DNA of 64,000 bases from Pseudomonadales bacterium (GTDB lineage Bacteria > Pseudomonadota > Gammaproteobacteria > Pseudomonadales > UBA5518), in contig JACKOP010000001.1 of assembly GCA_024234165.1 (NCBI GenBank), positions 434,001-498,000 of the forward strand. The letters run 5' to 3'. Within the stretch, counting starts at the first letter, position 1. Every line of letters begins with the position of its first letter. The notes below the pieces were generated by a model. It had not been told where the DNA came from. It worked only from the letters and a program-made list of their open reading frames with translations, and ran no database searches. Below are positions 51,577 to 62,848 of the stretch, piece after piece. The position numbers and the translations under genes are program-made.

Positions 51577-54429
51577 TCACGGGTTCGGCCAGCGCGGCAC
51601 CTGCATGCCGAGCGCATCACGGATCAACTTCTCCTGCTGTGCGAGGTGCAGCGCCGAATATCCTGCTGCCGGTGCCGCAGACGCATCGCGCCCGGAGTAT
51701 TCCAGGTACAGGTCACGATTGTGTTCGCGAACCGCCTGTCGCATGTGATGCTGGCTATTGAACCAGGCACCCTGGTTCTGCGGCTCCTCCTGACACCAGG
51801 CGACCTCGAGCAGGTTGCGGTACGGTGCGATCGCCGCCACCAGCTCCCGCAGCGGGAACGGGTACAACTGTTCTATGCGCACGATCGCCACATGCCCGAG
51901 ACCCTGCCGGTTGCGCAATTCGTGCAACTCGTAATACACCTTGCCGCTGCACAGCACCACCCGCGTCACGGCCTGCGGATCCAGTGGATCACCTTCCGGA
52001 ATGACCGTCCTGAAGCTGCCGCCCGCCAGTTCGGGCAACTCGGAAATCGCATCCTTGTGGCGCAACAGGCTCTTCGGCGTGAACACCACCAGCGGCTTGC
52101 GCAGCGGCCGCAGAGCCTGGCGGCGCAGCAAATGGAAGATCTGCGCCGGGGTCGTGGGCACGCAGATCTGGATGTTGTGCTCGGCACAGAGTTGCAGGAA
52201 GCGCTCGAGCCGTGCCGAGGAGTGTTCCGGCCCCTGTCCCTCATAGCCGTGTGGCAGCAGCAGGGTCAGTCCGCACAGGCGCCCCCACTTGTGCTCGCCG
52301 CTGGTAATGAACTGATCGATCACGATCTGTGCGCCGTTCGCAAAATCACCGAACTGTGCTTCCCACAGGATCAGCGCCTTCGGCGTCGTCGTCGCGTACC
52401 CGTACTCGAATCCGAGAGCAGCCAGTTCGCTGAGCAGGGAGTCGTAGATATGGAATTTCGCCTGGGCATCCGAGAGGTGCTGCAACGGCACGTGCACCGC
52501 CCCGTTCTTCTGGTTGTGCAGCACCGCGTGCCGGTGTGCGAACGTGCCTCGCCCCACGTCCTGTCCGCTCAGGCGTACCGGAAAACCTTCCTCGAGCAGC
52601 GTCGCGTACGCCAGCAGTTCGGCAAATCCCCAGTTGACCGGCGTGGCCGCTGCACTCATCAGGCGTCGGTCCTCATAGATCTTCTGCACCTGGCGCTGCA
52701 GCACGAAGCCGTCGGGCAGCATCGACATGCGTGCGGCAATATCCTGCAGGCGTGCCAGTTCGACACGCGTATCGGCCGTCGATGTCGTCATGTGACCGAG
52801 GTACGGTTGCCAATCGACGTACAGTGCCTTGTCTGGTTCCGTCACCACGCTCCTGGCGACCTGTTCCCCCGCTTCCACCGCCGCACGGTAGCTGTCGATC
52901 AGCGCACGTTCCCCGTCCTTGTCGATCACACCCTCCGTGATCAGACGCTCGGCGTAGATCGCTCGCGTCCCGGGCTGGCTGCGGATCTTCTGATACATCA
53001 GTGGCTGCGTGGCCGCCGGCTCATCGGCTTCGTTGTGTCCACGACGGCGGTAGCACACGAGGTCGATCACGACGTCCTTGCGAAAGCGCTGACGGAAATC
53101 CACCGCGAGCTGCGTGACGAACAGCACCGCCTCGGGATCGTCACCGTTCACATGGAAAATCGGCGCCTGCACCATCTTCGCCACGTCGGTGCAGTACTCC
53201 GTCGAGCGCGCATCGCTCGGGCAACTGGTGGTGAAACCGACCTGGTTGTTGATCACGACGTGCACGGTGCCGCCGGTACCGAAGCCGCGGGTCTGTGACA
53301 TCTGGAACGTCTCCATGACGACGCCCTGCCCCGCAAAGGCCGCATCACCGTGGATGATCACCGGAACCACCTGATCGCGCTGCGCATCGCCACGCCGGTC
53401 CTGGCGGGCGCGCACCGAACCCTCGACGACCGGTGCCACGATTTCCAGATGCGAGGGATTGAACGCGAGCGCGATATGCATCTCGCCACCGGGCGTCATC
53501 ACGTTCGACGAAAAGCCCTGGTGGTACTTCACGTCACCGGACCCCTGATAGATCGCGCGCCCTTCGAATTCCTCGAACAGGCTCTCGGGGTTCTTGCCGA
53601 AGATGTTCACCAGCACCGCGAGTCGCCCGCGATGCGCCATGCCGAGCACGATCTCCTGGACCCCGTAACCACCGCAGCGCTGCACCACCTCGTCCAGCAG
53701 TGGAATCAGACTCTCGCCGCCCTCGAGCCCGAAACGCTTCGCACCCGGATAGCGGGCCGCGAGAAACTGCTCAAGTCCCTCTGCAGCCGTCAGGCGCTCG
53801 AGCAGATGGCACTTCATGTGCGCGGTGTATACCGGTGCAGCACGCACGCTTTCCATGCGATTCTGGATCCAGTGCCGCTCCTCGGTCGAGACGATGTGCT
53901 TGAACTCGGCGCCGACCGCATTGCAGTAGGTGCTCTCGAGTGCCGCGACGATCTCGCGTAGCGGTGCCTCGGACTTGCCGATGTGCAGCGATCCAGTCTG
54001 GAAGACCGTATCGAAGTCGGCTGCGGACAGCTGGTGGAACTGCAGATCCAGGTCGGGCACATCTTCGCGCACGGCGAGACCGAGCGGATCGAGGCGTGCC
54101 TTCTGGTGACCACGGTGACGGTACGCGCTGATCAGTTGCACCACGCGCACCTGCTTGCGTTCGTACTCGGTGCTGATGCCGGGGTGGGGAACCGGCGCCG
54201 GCCGGGATTTCTGCCGTCCCAGCAGTGCGAAGTGCTCCTGGATCGTCGAATGGGGCACATCGATCGTGGTGCCATCGACCCGCGGCAGGCGGTCGAAATA
54301 ATCACGCCATTCGGGCGCTATCGCGTTCGGGTCGCGCAGGTACGTCTCGTACATCGCCTCGACGTAGGCGGCGTTGCCACCCGATATATGGGAGCTGCCC
54401 CAGAGCAACTCCATGCTCTCCTGCTGCAT
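51577..54429 (-). CDS. sucA: 2-oxoglutarate dehydrogenase E1
   Basis: A 950-residue ThDP-dependent decarboxylase. It begins MQQESMELLWGSSHISGG, has MAHRGRLAVLVN, the ThDP GDAAFAGQG motif and the C-terminal transketolase-like domain. ATG 54429 is the family start; upstream open frame is not conserved. It lies 130 bases downstream of sdhB. Confidence 0.97.
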   Translation of the reverse strand: MQQESMELLWGSSHISGGNAAYVEAMYETYLRDPNAIAPEWRDYFDRLPRVDGTTIDVPHSTIQEHFALLGRQKSRPAPVPHPGISTEYERKQVRVVQLISAYRHRGHQKARLDPLGLAVREDVPDLDLQFHQLSAADFDTVFQTGSLHIGKSEAPLREIVAALESTYCNAVGAEFKHIVSTEERHWIQNRMESVRAAPVYTAHMKCHLLERLTAAEGLEQFLAARYPGAKRFGLEGGESLIPLLDEVVQRCGGYGVQEIVLGMAHRGRLAVLVNIFGKNPESLFEEFEGRAIYQGSGDVKYHQGFSSNVMTPGGEMHIALAFNPSHLEIVAPVVEGSVRARQDRRGDAQRDQVVPVIIHGDAAFAGQGVVMETFQMSQTRGFGTGGTVHVVINNQVGFTTSCPSDARSTEYCTDVAKMVQAPIFHVNGDDPEAVLFVTQLAVDFRQRFRKDVVIDLVCYRRRGHNEADEPAATQPLMYQKIRSQPGTRAIYAERLITEGVIDKDGERALIDSYRAAVEAGEQVARSVVTEPDKALYVDWQPYLGHMTTSTADTRVELARLQDIAARMSMLPDGFVLQRQVQKIYEDRRLMSAAATPVNWGFAELLAYATLLEEGFPVRLSGQDVGRGTFAHRHAVLHNQKNGAVHVPLQHLSDAQAKFHIYDSLLSELAALGFEYGYATTTPKALILWEAQFGDFANGAQIVIDQFITSGEHKWGRLCGLTLLLPHGYEGQGPEHSSARLERFLQLCAEHNIQICVPTTPAQIFHLLRRQALRPLRKPLVVFTPKSLLRHKDAISELPELAGGSFRTVIPEGDPLDPQAVTRVVLCSGKVYYELHELRNRQGLGHVAIVRIEQLYPFPLRELVAAIAPYRNLLEVAWCQEEPQNQGAWFNSQHHMRQAVREHNRDLYLEYSGRDASAAPAAGYSALHLAQQEKLIRDALGMQVPRWPNP

Positions 54430-54559
54430 ATCGCAACGCCTCCACGCCGGTCCACCGCGACCGGAACGGGTTGATTCCACATCAACTCCCGGCCCACACC
54501 CGCATCGACGGATGCAGCGACTGTAGCCGGGCTGTGGCTCAGTGCCCGGCCCGCCGAAT

Positions 54560-55264
54560 TCAGGTTCCGCGCACCAGCAGCATGTTGCGGATGTGCCCGA
54601 TCGCCTGCGTCGGATTGAGGCCCTTGGGACAGACCGCAACGCAGTTCTGGATTCCATGGCAGCGGAACACGCTGTACGGGTCATCGAGTTCCGCGAGCCG
54701 TTCCCCGGTTGCCGTATCACGGCTGTCGATCAGGAAACGGTAGGCCTGCAACAGACCGGATGGACCAACGAAACGGTCGGGATTCCACCAGAACGACGGG
54801 CACGCAGTCGAGCAGCACGCGCAGAGGATGCACTCGTAGAGCCCGTCGAGTTTGGCACGCTCTTCGATCGACTGCAGCCGCTCGATCGCAGGTGCCGGCT
54901 CGTCGTTGATCAGATAAGGCTTCACCTTTTCGTACTGACGATAGAACATCGTCATGTCGACCACGAGATCGCGGATCACCGGCAGCCCCGGCAGTGGCCG
55001 GATCACCAGTCGGTCGTTCCTGACGATCGAGGACAGTGGCGTGATGCACGCCAGTCCGTTCTTGCCATTCATGTTCACGCCGTCGGAGCCGCACACGCCT
55101 TCACGACACGAACGACGGAAGGTCAGCGAGGGATCCTGCACCTTCAGCAACTCGAGTACGTCGAGCACCATCAGATCCCGGCCCCCGGTGTCGAGTTGCA
55201 CCTCGTGCATCGAGGGTTCCCGATCGCTTTCCGGGTTGTAACGATAAACACTCACTGTCAGCAT
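54560..55264 (-). CDS. sdhB: Succinate dehydrogenase iron-sulfur subunit
   Basis: A 234-residue subunit with the [2Fe-2S] cysteine cluster (CREGVCGSDGVNMNG) and two C-terminal clusters (CILCACCSTACP, CHGIQNCVAVCPKGLNP). It is 16 bases after sdhA. Confidence 0.97.
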   Translation of the reverse strand: MLTVSVYRYNPESDREPSMHEVQLDTGGRDLMVLDVLELLKVQDPSLTFRRSCREGVCGSDGVNMNGKNGLACITPLSSIVRNDRLVIRPLPGLPVIRDLVVDMTMFYRQYEKVKPYLINDEPAPAIERLQSIEERAKLDGLYECILCACCSTACPSFWWNPDRFVGPSGLLQAYRFLIDSRDTATGERLAELDDPYSVFRCHGIQNCVAVCPKGLNPTQAIGHIRNMLLVRGT

Positions 55265-55280
55265 GTTGAAAAATTCCCGG

Positions 55281-57053
55281 TCAATAGGTGCGCTTCACGG
55301 GCTCGAACGTGTCGACGGTCTTCGGCGTGAAATTCACACTGCGCCGCCCCATGCGCTTTCCGTCCGGGAAGAACAGCGAATGGCACAGCCAGTTCGCGTC
55401 GTCGCGTTCCGGGTAGTCCTCGCGCGCGTGCGCGCCTCGGCTCTCGGTGCGCACCTCGGCCGCAACCGCAGTCGATTCAGCCACTTCAAGCAGGTTCTGC
55501 AGTTCGAGCGCCTCGAGGCGAGCCGTATTGAACGCCTGCGACTTGTCCCTGAGGTGCAGGTTTTCGATGCGGGGCCGCAGCGCAGCCAGACTCGCCACAC
55601 CCTCGCGCATCTTTTCTCCCGTGCGGAACACGCCGAAGAAGTTCTGCATCACCGTCTGCAGCTCCTTGCGCAGCGGTGCCACCGCCTCGCCGTCCTTCGA
55701 TGAGTTCAGGCGATCGAGGCGGCCCATCGCCTGGTCCACATCCGAATCGGATGCATCGCGATATTCGATCCCTTCGCGCAGCGCCTTCTCGATGAACAGG
55801 CCCGATGCACGTCCGAAAACGATCAGATCGAGCAGCGAGTTGCCACCAAGGCGGTTCGCGCCGTGCACCGACACGCACGCCACCTCGCCGCAGGCAAACA
55901 GCCCCGGAATCACGCGGTCTGCGCCGGAGAGATCCTGGGTCAGCGCCTGTCCGTGCACGTTGGTCGGTATGCCACCCATCATGTAGTGGCACGTCGGTAC
56001 GACCGGGATCGGCTCGCGCACCGGATCGACGTGTGCGAAGGTCTTCGAGAGTTCACAGATGCCCGGCAGCCGCGATTCCAGCACCTCGGCTCCCAGATGA
56101 TCGAGCTTGAGGTATACGTGATCGCCCTCGGGACCGCAGCCACGCCCTTCGATGATCTCCTTGATCATCGAACGCGCAACCACGTCACGGCTCGCGAGGT
56201 CCTTGGCATTCGGCGCATAACGCTCCATGAAACGCTCGCCGTCCTTGTTCAGCAGATAGCCACCCTCCCCGCGGCAGCCTTCGGTGACCAGCACACCTGC
56301 GCCAGCGATGCCGGTCGGGTGGAACTGCCACATCTCGATGTCCTGCACCGGGAAGCCCGCCCGCAGAGCCATCCCGACGCCGTCGCCGGTGTTGATATGG
56401 GCATTGGTCGTCGATGCGTAGATCCGCCCGGCACCGCCAGTGGCAAGCACCGTTGCCCGCGACTTCACATACACCGTTTCGCCGGTTTCCATGCAGATCG
56501 CGATCACACCGACCACCGCGCCGTCCTGGTTCTTGACCAGATCGACTGCGAACCACTCGTTCAGGAATGCAGTACGGCTCTTCAGGTTCGCCTGGAACAG
56601 CGTGTGCAACAGTGCATGTCCGGTACGGTCTGCCGCAGCACAGGTGCGCGCAGCCTGACCGCCCCGACCGAAATCCTTGCTCTGTCCGCCGAACGGACGC
56701 TGGTAGATACGACCTTCCTCCGTGCGTGAAAACGGCAGCCCGAGGTGTTCCATCTCGAATACCGCCTGCGGCCCCACCGAGCACATGTACTCGATTGCGT
56801 CCTGGTCACCGATGTAGTCGGAGCCCTTCACGGTGTCGTACATATGCCAGCGCCAGTCATCACCCGGATCGGCACTGGCGATCGCGCAGGTGATGCCCCC
56901 CTGCGCCGACACCGTGTGCGAGCGCGTCGGGAACACCTTCGAAATCACCGCAGTACGGTAACCCGACTGGGCCAGTTGCAGCGCGGCACGCATCCCGGCA
57001 CCACCGCCACCGACGATCACACCATCGAAACTCAGAGTGCGGATTCGCGTCAT
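55281..57053 (-). CDS. sdhA: Succinate dehydrogenase flavoprotein subunit
   Basis: A 590-residue subunit with FAD motif GGGGAGM near residue 17, the covalent-FAD histidine in SHTVSAQGG, and substrate-site residues in the HPTGIAGAG region. It is three bases from sdhD. Confidence 0.98.
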   Translation of the reverse strand: MTRIRTLSFDGVIVGGGGAGMRAALQLAQSGYRTAVISKVFPTRSHTVSAQGGITCAIASADPGDDWRWHMYDTVKGSDYIGDQDAIEYMCSVGPQAVFEMEHLGLPFSRTEEGRIYQRPFGGQSKDFGRGGQAARTCAAADRTGHALLHTLFQANLKSRTAFLNEWFAVDLVKNQDGAVVGVIAICMETGETVYVKSRATVLATGGAGRIYASTTNAHINTGDGVGMALRAGFPVQDIEMWQFHPTGIAGAGVLVTEGCRGEGGYLLNKDGERFMERYAPNAKDLASRDVVARSMIKEIIEGRGCGPEGDHVYLKLDHLGAEVLESRLPGICELSKTFAHVDPVREPIPVVPTCHYMMGGIPTNVHGQALTQDLSGADRVIPGLFACGEVACVSVHGANRLGGNSLLDLIVFGRASGLFIEKALREGIEYRDASDSDVDQAMGRLDRLNSSKDGEAVAPLRKELQTVMQNFFGVFRTGEKMREGVASLAALRPRIENLHLRDKSQAFNTARLEALELQNLLEVAESTAVAAEVRTESRGAHAREDYPERDDANWLCHSLFFPDGKRMGRRSVNFTPKTVDTFEPVKRTY

Positions 57054-57056
57054 TTC

Positions 57057-57425
57057 TCAATTACCCCACAAGATCTGTGCGCCCCAGACGAGGTACGCGA
57101 ACAGCACCACACCGTATGCAGCCTGGAAAACCCACCGGAACAGATTGCCTTTCGGACCAAGCAGCCGCTCGGTGAAGTAATCGGTACTCACCGTCCACAG
57201 GCCGATCCACGCATGCACCACGCTCGAGACGATTGCCATCATGCTGAAGATCTTCATCGGCGTCCCGGCGAAAGCCGCGCGCCATGTCGCGTAGTCAAGA
57301 CCAGGCGTGAAAGCCAGGATACCGATGATGCACAGCACGTACGCAAGCAGGATCAGTGCCGTGACACGCTGCAGGATCCAGTCGTGCAGGCCGCTGCGGC
57401 CGTAATTCGTGACTGCAGTTACCAT
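57057..57425 (-). CDS. sdhD: Succinate dehydrogenase membrane anchor subunit
   Basis: A 122-residue three-helix anchor. GRSGLHDWILQRVTA at the N-terminus and SSVVHAWIGLWTVSTDY (haem-ligand His region) are typical. ATG 57425 overlaps the sdhC end by seven bases. Confidence 0.93.
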   Translation of the reverse strand: MVTAVTNYGRSGLHDWILQRVTALILLAYVLCIIGILAFTPGLDYATWRAAFAGTPMKIFSMMAIVSSVVHAWIGLWTVSTDYFTERLLGPKGNLFRWVFQAAYGVVLFAYLVWGAQILWGN

Positions 57426-57793
57426 ACCCACACCCCCGCGAGAACGATGAGAAGTCCGGCCACCACCAGCGTCGCACGCGCCGCCAACCTGCCGCCCTCG
57501 AGCGATTCGCCGTAGCCCAGATCCATGATCAGGTGCTTGACGCCCGCAGCGCAGTGATAGGCCAGCGCCGCCAGTACCGCCCATACGAGCAGCTTCGCCG
57601 GCACCGAGCCCAGCAATTCCGTGGCACGCGCGAAACCCTGCTCGTCGGACAACGAAAGATCGAACAGGTACAAGAGGATTCCCAGCCCGACCAGAAGCGC
57701 CACACCGGATACGCGGTGCAGGATCGATACGTAGGCAGTTATCGGCAACGCAATCGTGCCGATGTCCAGGTTGACGGGTCTGTTTGGCTTCAC
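57419..57793 (-). CDS. sdhC: Succinate dehydrogenase cytochrome b556 subunit
   Basis: A 124-residue three-helix subunit. SILHRVSGV (quinone-site Ser/Arg) and HCAAGVKHLIMD (haem His) are intact. It is the first gene of the nine-gene TCA operon and divergent from gltA. Confidence 0.95.
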   Translation of the reverse strand: MKPNRPVNLDIGTIALPITAYVSILHRVSGVALLVGLGILLYLFDLSLSDEQGFARATELLGSVPAKLLVWAVLAALAYHCAAGVKHLIMDLGYGESLEGGRLAARATLVVAGLLIVLAGVWVW

Positions 57794-58017
57794 GGATCAG
57801 ATTCCTTTTCGAGAAATTCCGTTGGAAGGAAGCGTGTCCACGCATAGCATCGCGCCCCGCGTGGGCCAGGTGGCGACAGCAACGTGAACCGCTGCGGATT
57901 ATAGGGAGCCACCCCCCCGAATACAAACGACGATCACGACGCAAACCGCCATCTGCAGCCGCTGGCACGGCGATTTTTTCCGTGTGATGAGCGCCATCCC
58001 GTCGCGACAGTCGCGAA

Positions 58018-58045
58018 TTGACAATGCGCGTGCGCGGTCTATAGA
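58018..58045 (+). promoter_or_regulatory. Sigma-70 promoter of gltA
   Basis: TTGACA (58018-58023) and TATAGA (58040-58045) are 16 bases apart, with the start codon 61 bases downstream and an AAGGAG site before it. This lies in the 313-base sdhC-gltA intergenic region (57794-58106), in which I see no gene. Confidence 0.75.
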
Positions 58046-58106
58046 GTTGACGCCCGCGCCGCACCGCGGCCCCACGATCTAAAACCTTACAAGGAGCCGT
58101 AGAGCC

Positions 58107-59399
<1,293 letters not shown>

Positions 59400-59410
59400 T
59401 GAACTCACCA

Positions 59411-59443
59411 CTGCAGCCGGCGCTACCGCAGCGCCGGCTGCAG
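59411..59443. terminator. Strong hairpin between convergent gltA and rlmKL
   Basis: A perfect 14-base inverted repeat (CTGCAGCCGGCGCT and its complement) around the loop ACCGC, starting 11 bases after the gltA stop and 46 bases before the rlmKL stop. There is no T-tract, but its strength and position suggest a bidirectional transcription barrier or mRNA 3'-end stabiliser. Confidence 0.7.
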
Positions 59444-59489
59444 CAACACCTTCCGATCGATAAGATTCCTGCGCCCGGGGAATGCCAGC

Positions 59490-61730
59490 TCAGACCCTGG
59501 CTGCATTACTGCCGCGACGAATCGCATAGAGTCGATGCGGTGGCGGTTCACGCGCAAAATCCGCATCGATGCTGCGCGCAGTCAGATCCTGCACTTCCAG
59601 GTCTGCAAGAGCCTCGCCATCGAGGCGAAAGCCGCGGCGGTTGGTCGAGAACAGCAACAGGCCATCATCGCCAAGCACGCGCACGGCTGCACGTATCAGC
59701 GCAACGTGGTCACGCTGCACGTCCAGAGTACCGCGCATGCTCTTCGAGTTCGAGAACGACGGCGGATCGAGAAACACCAGGTCCCAGCGCTGTGATTGCT
59801 GCGCCAGCCAGGGCAGGCAGTCGGCACGCACCAGTTCGTGGCGCATGCGGGCCAGCCCGTTCAGCTCGAGGTTGCGCCGCGCCCAATCCAGATAGGTCAC
59901 AGACAGATCCACGCCTGTGGTCGTGCTCGCACCGCCCAACCCGGCAAATACGCTGACCGAACCGGTGTAGCAGAACAGGTTCAGGAAGCGTTTGCCGCAC
60001 GCTGCAGCCTCGACCATGCGACGCACTGGCCGATGATCGAGAAACAACCCCGTATCGAGAAAGTCGTGCAGGTTGACCAGAAGCTGCGCCGGGCCTTCGC
60101 GCACCGTCACGAAATGATTCTCGCGTGCCAGACGCTGGTATTGTTGCGTACCACGCTGACGCGTGCGCGTCTTCAGCACCACATTCCGCGCCGGCACCCC
60201 GAGCAGCGACGGCAGCATCGCGCACACGTCGGCAAGCCGTGCACGCGCCGTATCTGCATCGATCGATGCGGGTGGTGCGTACTCCGCGACATGCACCCAG
60301 TCCTCGTAGCGATCCACGGCAACCGCATACTCCGGAATGTCGGCATCGTAGATGCGATAGCAGGTACAGCCGCTGGATGCGAGCCAGCCTTTCAGCCGGC
60401 GCAGGTTCTTGCGCACACGGTTCGCGAACATCACGGCGCCCGGGCCGGGTTCGTACTGATCCGTCACCGTCGCGACGGTCGGGGGTAGCTCGACGGCAGG
60501 AGCATCCTGCCCGCCGGCAGACGCAGGTTTCGGTATACGCACAGTCCGCGACTCGTACACCAGCAGACAGCAATCGAGCGCACCGTTGCGCACCCGGTAG
60601 CGTCGCTGCCAGCGCAGGCCCGGCGCGTCCTCGAGCGGGCCTTCCATGGTCAGGATCGCTGCTCGCCAGTCACCGAATTCCTCGCGCACCAGACGTCCGA
60701 GCTCCGCGTACAACGCCGGCAACGCAGCCGTGCTGCCGAGACGTTCACCGTACGGCGGGTTGCAGATCAGCAGTCCGCTGCGCCCCACCATCGACGCCGG
60801 CCGCCGCTGCAACGCCAGCGCACAGGCATCGAATGCAATCTGTTCGCCCAGGCCAGCCGCAAGCGCATTGCGTCGCGCATGCTCGAGCACGCGCGCGTCC
60901 TGATCGGCACCCGCGATCGGTGGCAGGGTCGGCACTACTGCCTCGCGCTGTGCACGTGCCTCTCGCAGCATGCGCTCGTACAGCGCCGCATCGTGTCCGC
61001 ACCAACTGCGTGTCGCCAGCGCACGAAACTCCCCCACTGCAGCGCCTGCCGCGATCAGTGCCGCCTCGATCAACAGCGTCCCGGAACCGCACATCGGATC
61101 GTAGAGTGCGCCACCGCCGGCAGCGATCGCTGGCCAGCCGGCACGCAACAGCAGCGCCGCAGCCAGATTCTCCTTCAGCGGTGCAGCGCCCGCTGGACCA
61201 CGCCAGCCGCGACGGTGCTGCGTTCCGACCAGATCGATCGCAAGTGTCAGCCGGTCACGCACAAGATGCGCCACGATGCGGATATCCGGATCGCGTACGT
61301 CCACGTCGGGGCGCAAACCACTCACCGCGCGCAAGCGGTCGACCACGGCATCCTTGACCCGGCGGGCGCCAAACAGGCTGTTGCGCAACGCTTCGGACAC
61401 GCCGTTGAAGTCGACCGCAATCGTGGCACCGGGAGCGATATGCCGCTCCCACGGCAGATCGAGCGCACTGGCGTAGAGTTCATCGGCATCACGCGCGGGA
61501 ATCTCGGCCAGCATCACCATCACCCGACTCGCGACGCGCGACCACAGGCACGCACGATACGCATCGGCGAGGCAGCCCTTGAAGCGGATGCCACCGCGAG
61601 CGCTGCGTGCGTCCGTGATGCCGACCGCGTGCAGCTCTGCCAGCAACAGATCCTCCAGTCCGCGCGGGCAGCTGGCGAAATAATGTGCTTGCGCTGCGGC
61701 GGTGCGCGCCTGGCGGGTGCGAGGCTTCAT
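59490..61730 (-). CDS. rlmL: Bifunctional 23S rRNA methyltransferase RlmKL
   Basis: A 746-residue fusion: N-terminal THUMP plus m2G2445 methyltransferase (NPPYGERLG motif) and C-terminal m7G2069 methyltransferase (FCYTGSVSVFAGLGG, LDPPSFSNS). ATG 61730 overlaps the pyrD stop (ATGA); upstream open frame is antisense or pyrD shadow. Confidence 0.96.
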   Translation of the reverse strand: MKPRTRQARTAAAQAHYFASCPRGLEDLLLAELHAVGITDARSARGGIRFKGCLADAYRACLWSRVASRVMVMLAEIPARDADELYASALDLPWERHIAPGATIAVDFNGVSEALRNSLFGARRVKDAVVDRLRAVSGLRPDVDVRDPDIRIVAHLVRDRLTLAIDLVGTQHRRGWRGPAGAAPLKENLAAALLLRAGWPAIAAGGGALYDPMCGSGTLLIEAALIAAGAAVGEFRALATRSWCGHDAALYERMLREARAQREAVVPTLPPIAGADQDARVLEHARRNALAAGLGEQIAFDACALALQRRPASMVGRSGLLICNPPYGERLGSTAALPALYAELGRLVREEFGDWRAAILTMEGPLEDAPGLRWQRRYRVRNGALDCCLLVYESRTVRIPKPASAGGQDAPAVELPPTVATVTDQYEPGPGAVMFANRVRKNLRRLKGWLASSGCTCYRIYDADIPEYAVAVDRYEDWVHVAEYAPPASIDADTARARLADVCAMLPSLLGVPARNVVLKTRTRQRGTQQYQRLARENHFVTVREGPAQLLVNLHDFLDTGLFLDHRPVRRMVEAAACGKRFLNLFCYTGSVSVFAGLGGASTTTGVDLSVTYLDWARRNLELNGLARMRHELVRADCLPWLAQQSQRWDLVFLDPPSFSNSKSMRGTLDVQRDHVALIRAAVRVLGDDGLLLFSTNRRGFRLDGEALADLEVQDLTARSIDADFAREPPPHRLYAIRRGSNAARV

Positions 61731-62782
61731 TGCGGGCAGCGCCGCGTCAATGCTGCACGTTCGCGCGCGATCGCACTGGCTGCGCGGGCGATCAGCGCAG
61801 GCCCGTGATAAATGAAGCCGGTGTAGAGCTGCACCAGGCGCGCGCCGCTGCGCATGCGCTGCGCCGCCGCCTCCGCGCTCATGATGCCACCGGCGCCGAT
61901 CAGCGGCACCTCGCCCCCGAGACGTGCAGCGAGCCGGGCCATTACCGCATCGGCACGCTGCGTGAGCGGTGCGCCACTGAGCCCGCCGGCTTCCTGCGCT
62001 CCGGGGAATCCTTCCACTCCGGCGCGCGCCACGGTGGTGTTGGTTGCGATCAGCGCATCGATACGCGCGCGGCGCACGGCATCGGCAATGTGGTCGATAT
62101 CCTCGTCCGCAAGATCCGGCGCCACCTTCAACGCCAGCGGAACCGACTTGCCGTGGCATTCGGCAAGTTCGTCGCGCCGGCGCACCAGTACGCCCAGCAG
62201 GCGCTCCATCGGCTCGCCGAACTGCAGGTCACGCAAACCCGGCGTATTCGGTGACGAGAGATTGATCGTGATGTACGAGGCAAGTGGATACACCTGTTCC
62301 AGACAGTACAGGTAGTCCTCGTCCGCGCGCTCCAGAGGCGTGTCCTTGTTCTTGCCGATATTGATTCCGAGCACGCCGCGGTAGCTCGAAGCACGCACGC
62401 GCTCGCACAGATGGGCAACACCCCGGTTGTTGAAACCCATGCGATTGATCAGCGCCTCGGCCTGCGGAATGCGGAACAGCCGCGGCTGCGGATTGCCAGG
62501 CTGCGGCCGCGGCGTCACGGTACCGATCTCGATGAATGCAAAGCCGAGTGCGGCGAGCGCATCGATGTATTCACCGTTCTTGTCGAATCCTGCTGCCAAC
62601 CCGACTGCATGCGGAAATTCGAGCCCCATGCAGCGTATCGGATCGGGGGGGGGCTGTACCGACAACAGGCCGTGCAGGCGCAGACGCAGCAGCGCATCGA
62701 GCCCGTGCAACCCGAGCTCATGCGCACTCTCGCCTGGAACCAGGAACAACAGCTTGCGCAGCACGGGGTATGGCAGGATCAC
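61727..62782 (-). CDS. pyrD: Dihydroorotate dehydrogenase (class 2, quinone)
   Basis: A 351-residue membrane-associated FMN enzyme of pyrimidine synthesis. Family blocks: AAGFDKNGEYID, GTVTPRPQPGNPQPR, NRMGFNN, and INLSSPNTPGLR. The start is uncertain: GTG 62782 gives an N-terminus like that of E. coli PyrD; a TTG at 62815 would add 11 residues. Neither has a strong ribosome site. Confidence 0.93.
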   Translation of the reverse strand: MILPYPVLRKLLFLVPGESAHELGLHGLDALLRLRLHGLLSVQPPPDPIRCMGLEFPHAVGLAAGFDKNGEYIDALAALGFAFIEIGTVTPRPQPGNPQPRLFRIPQAEALINRMGFNNRGVAHLCERVRASSYRGVLGINIGKNKDTPLERADEDYLYCLEQVYPLASYITINLSSPNTPGLRDLQFGEPMERLLGVLVRRRDELAECHGKSVPLALKVAPDLADEDIDHIADAVRRARIDALIATNTTVARAGVEGFPGAQEAGGLSGAPLTQRADAVMARLAARLGGEVPLIGAGGIMSAEAAAQRMRSGARLVQLYTGFIYHGPALIARAASAIARERAALTRRCPQ

Positions 62783-62848
62783 GTCTGGGACCGATCGATT
62801 CGAATGGGGCGCCAAGGATAACCGATCGAACGCGCCGCGGGCTGCGGT

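Noticed and set aside
50314..53298. 994-codon plus-strand open frame opposite sucB and sucA
   Set aside because: Sequence is the complement of conserved E2 and E1 enzymes, with a His/Arg/Gln-rich composition typical of antisense shadow frames. No ribosome site or motif supports it.
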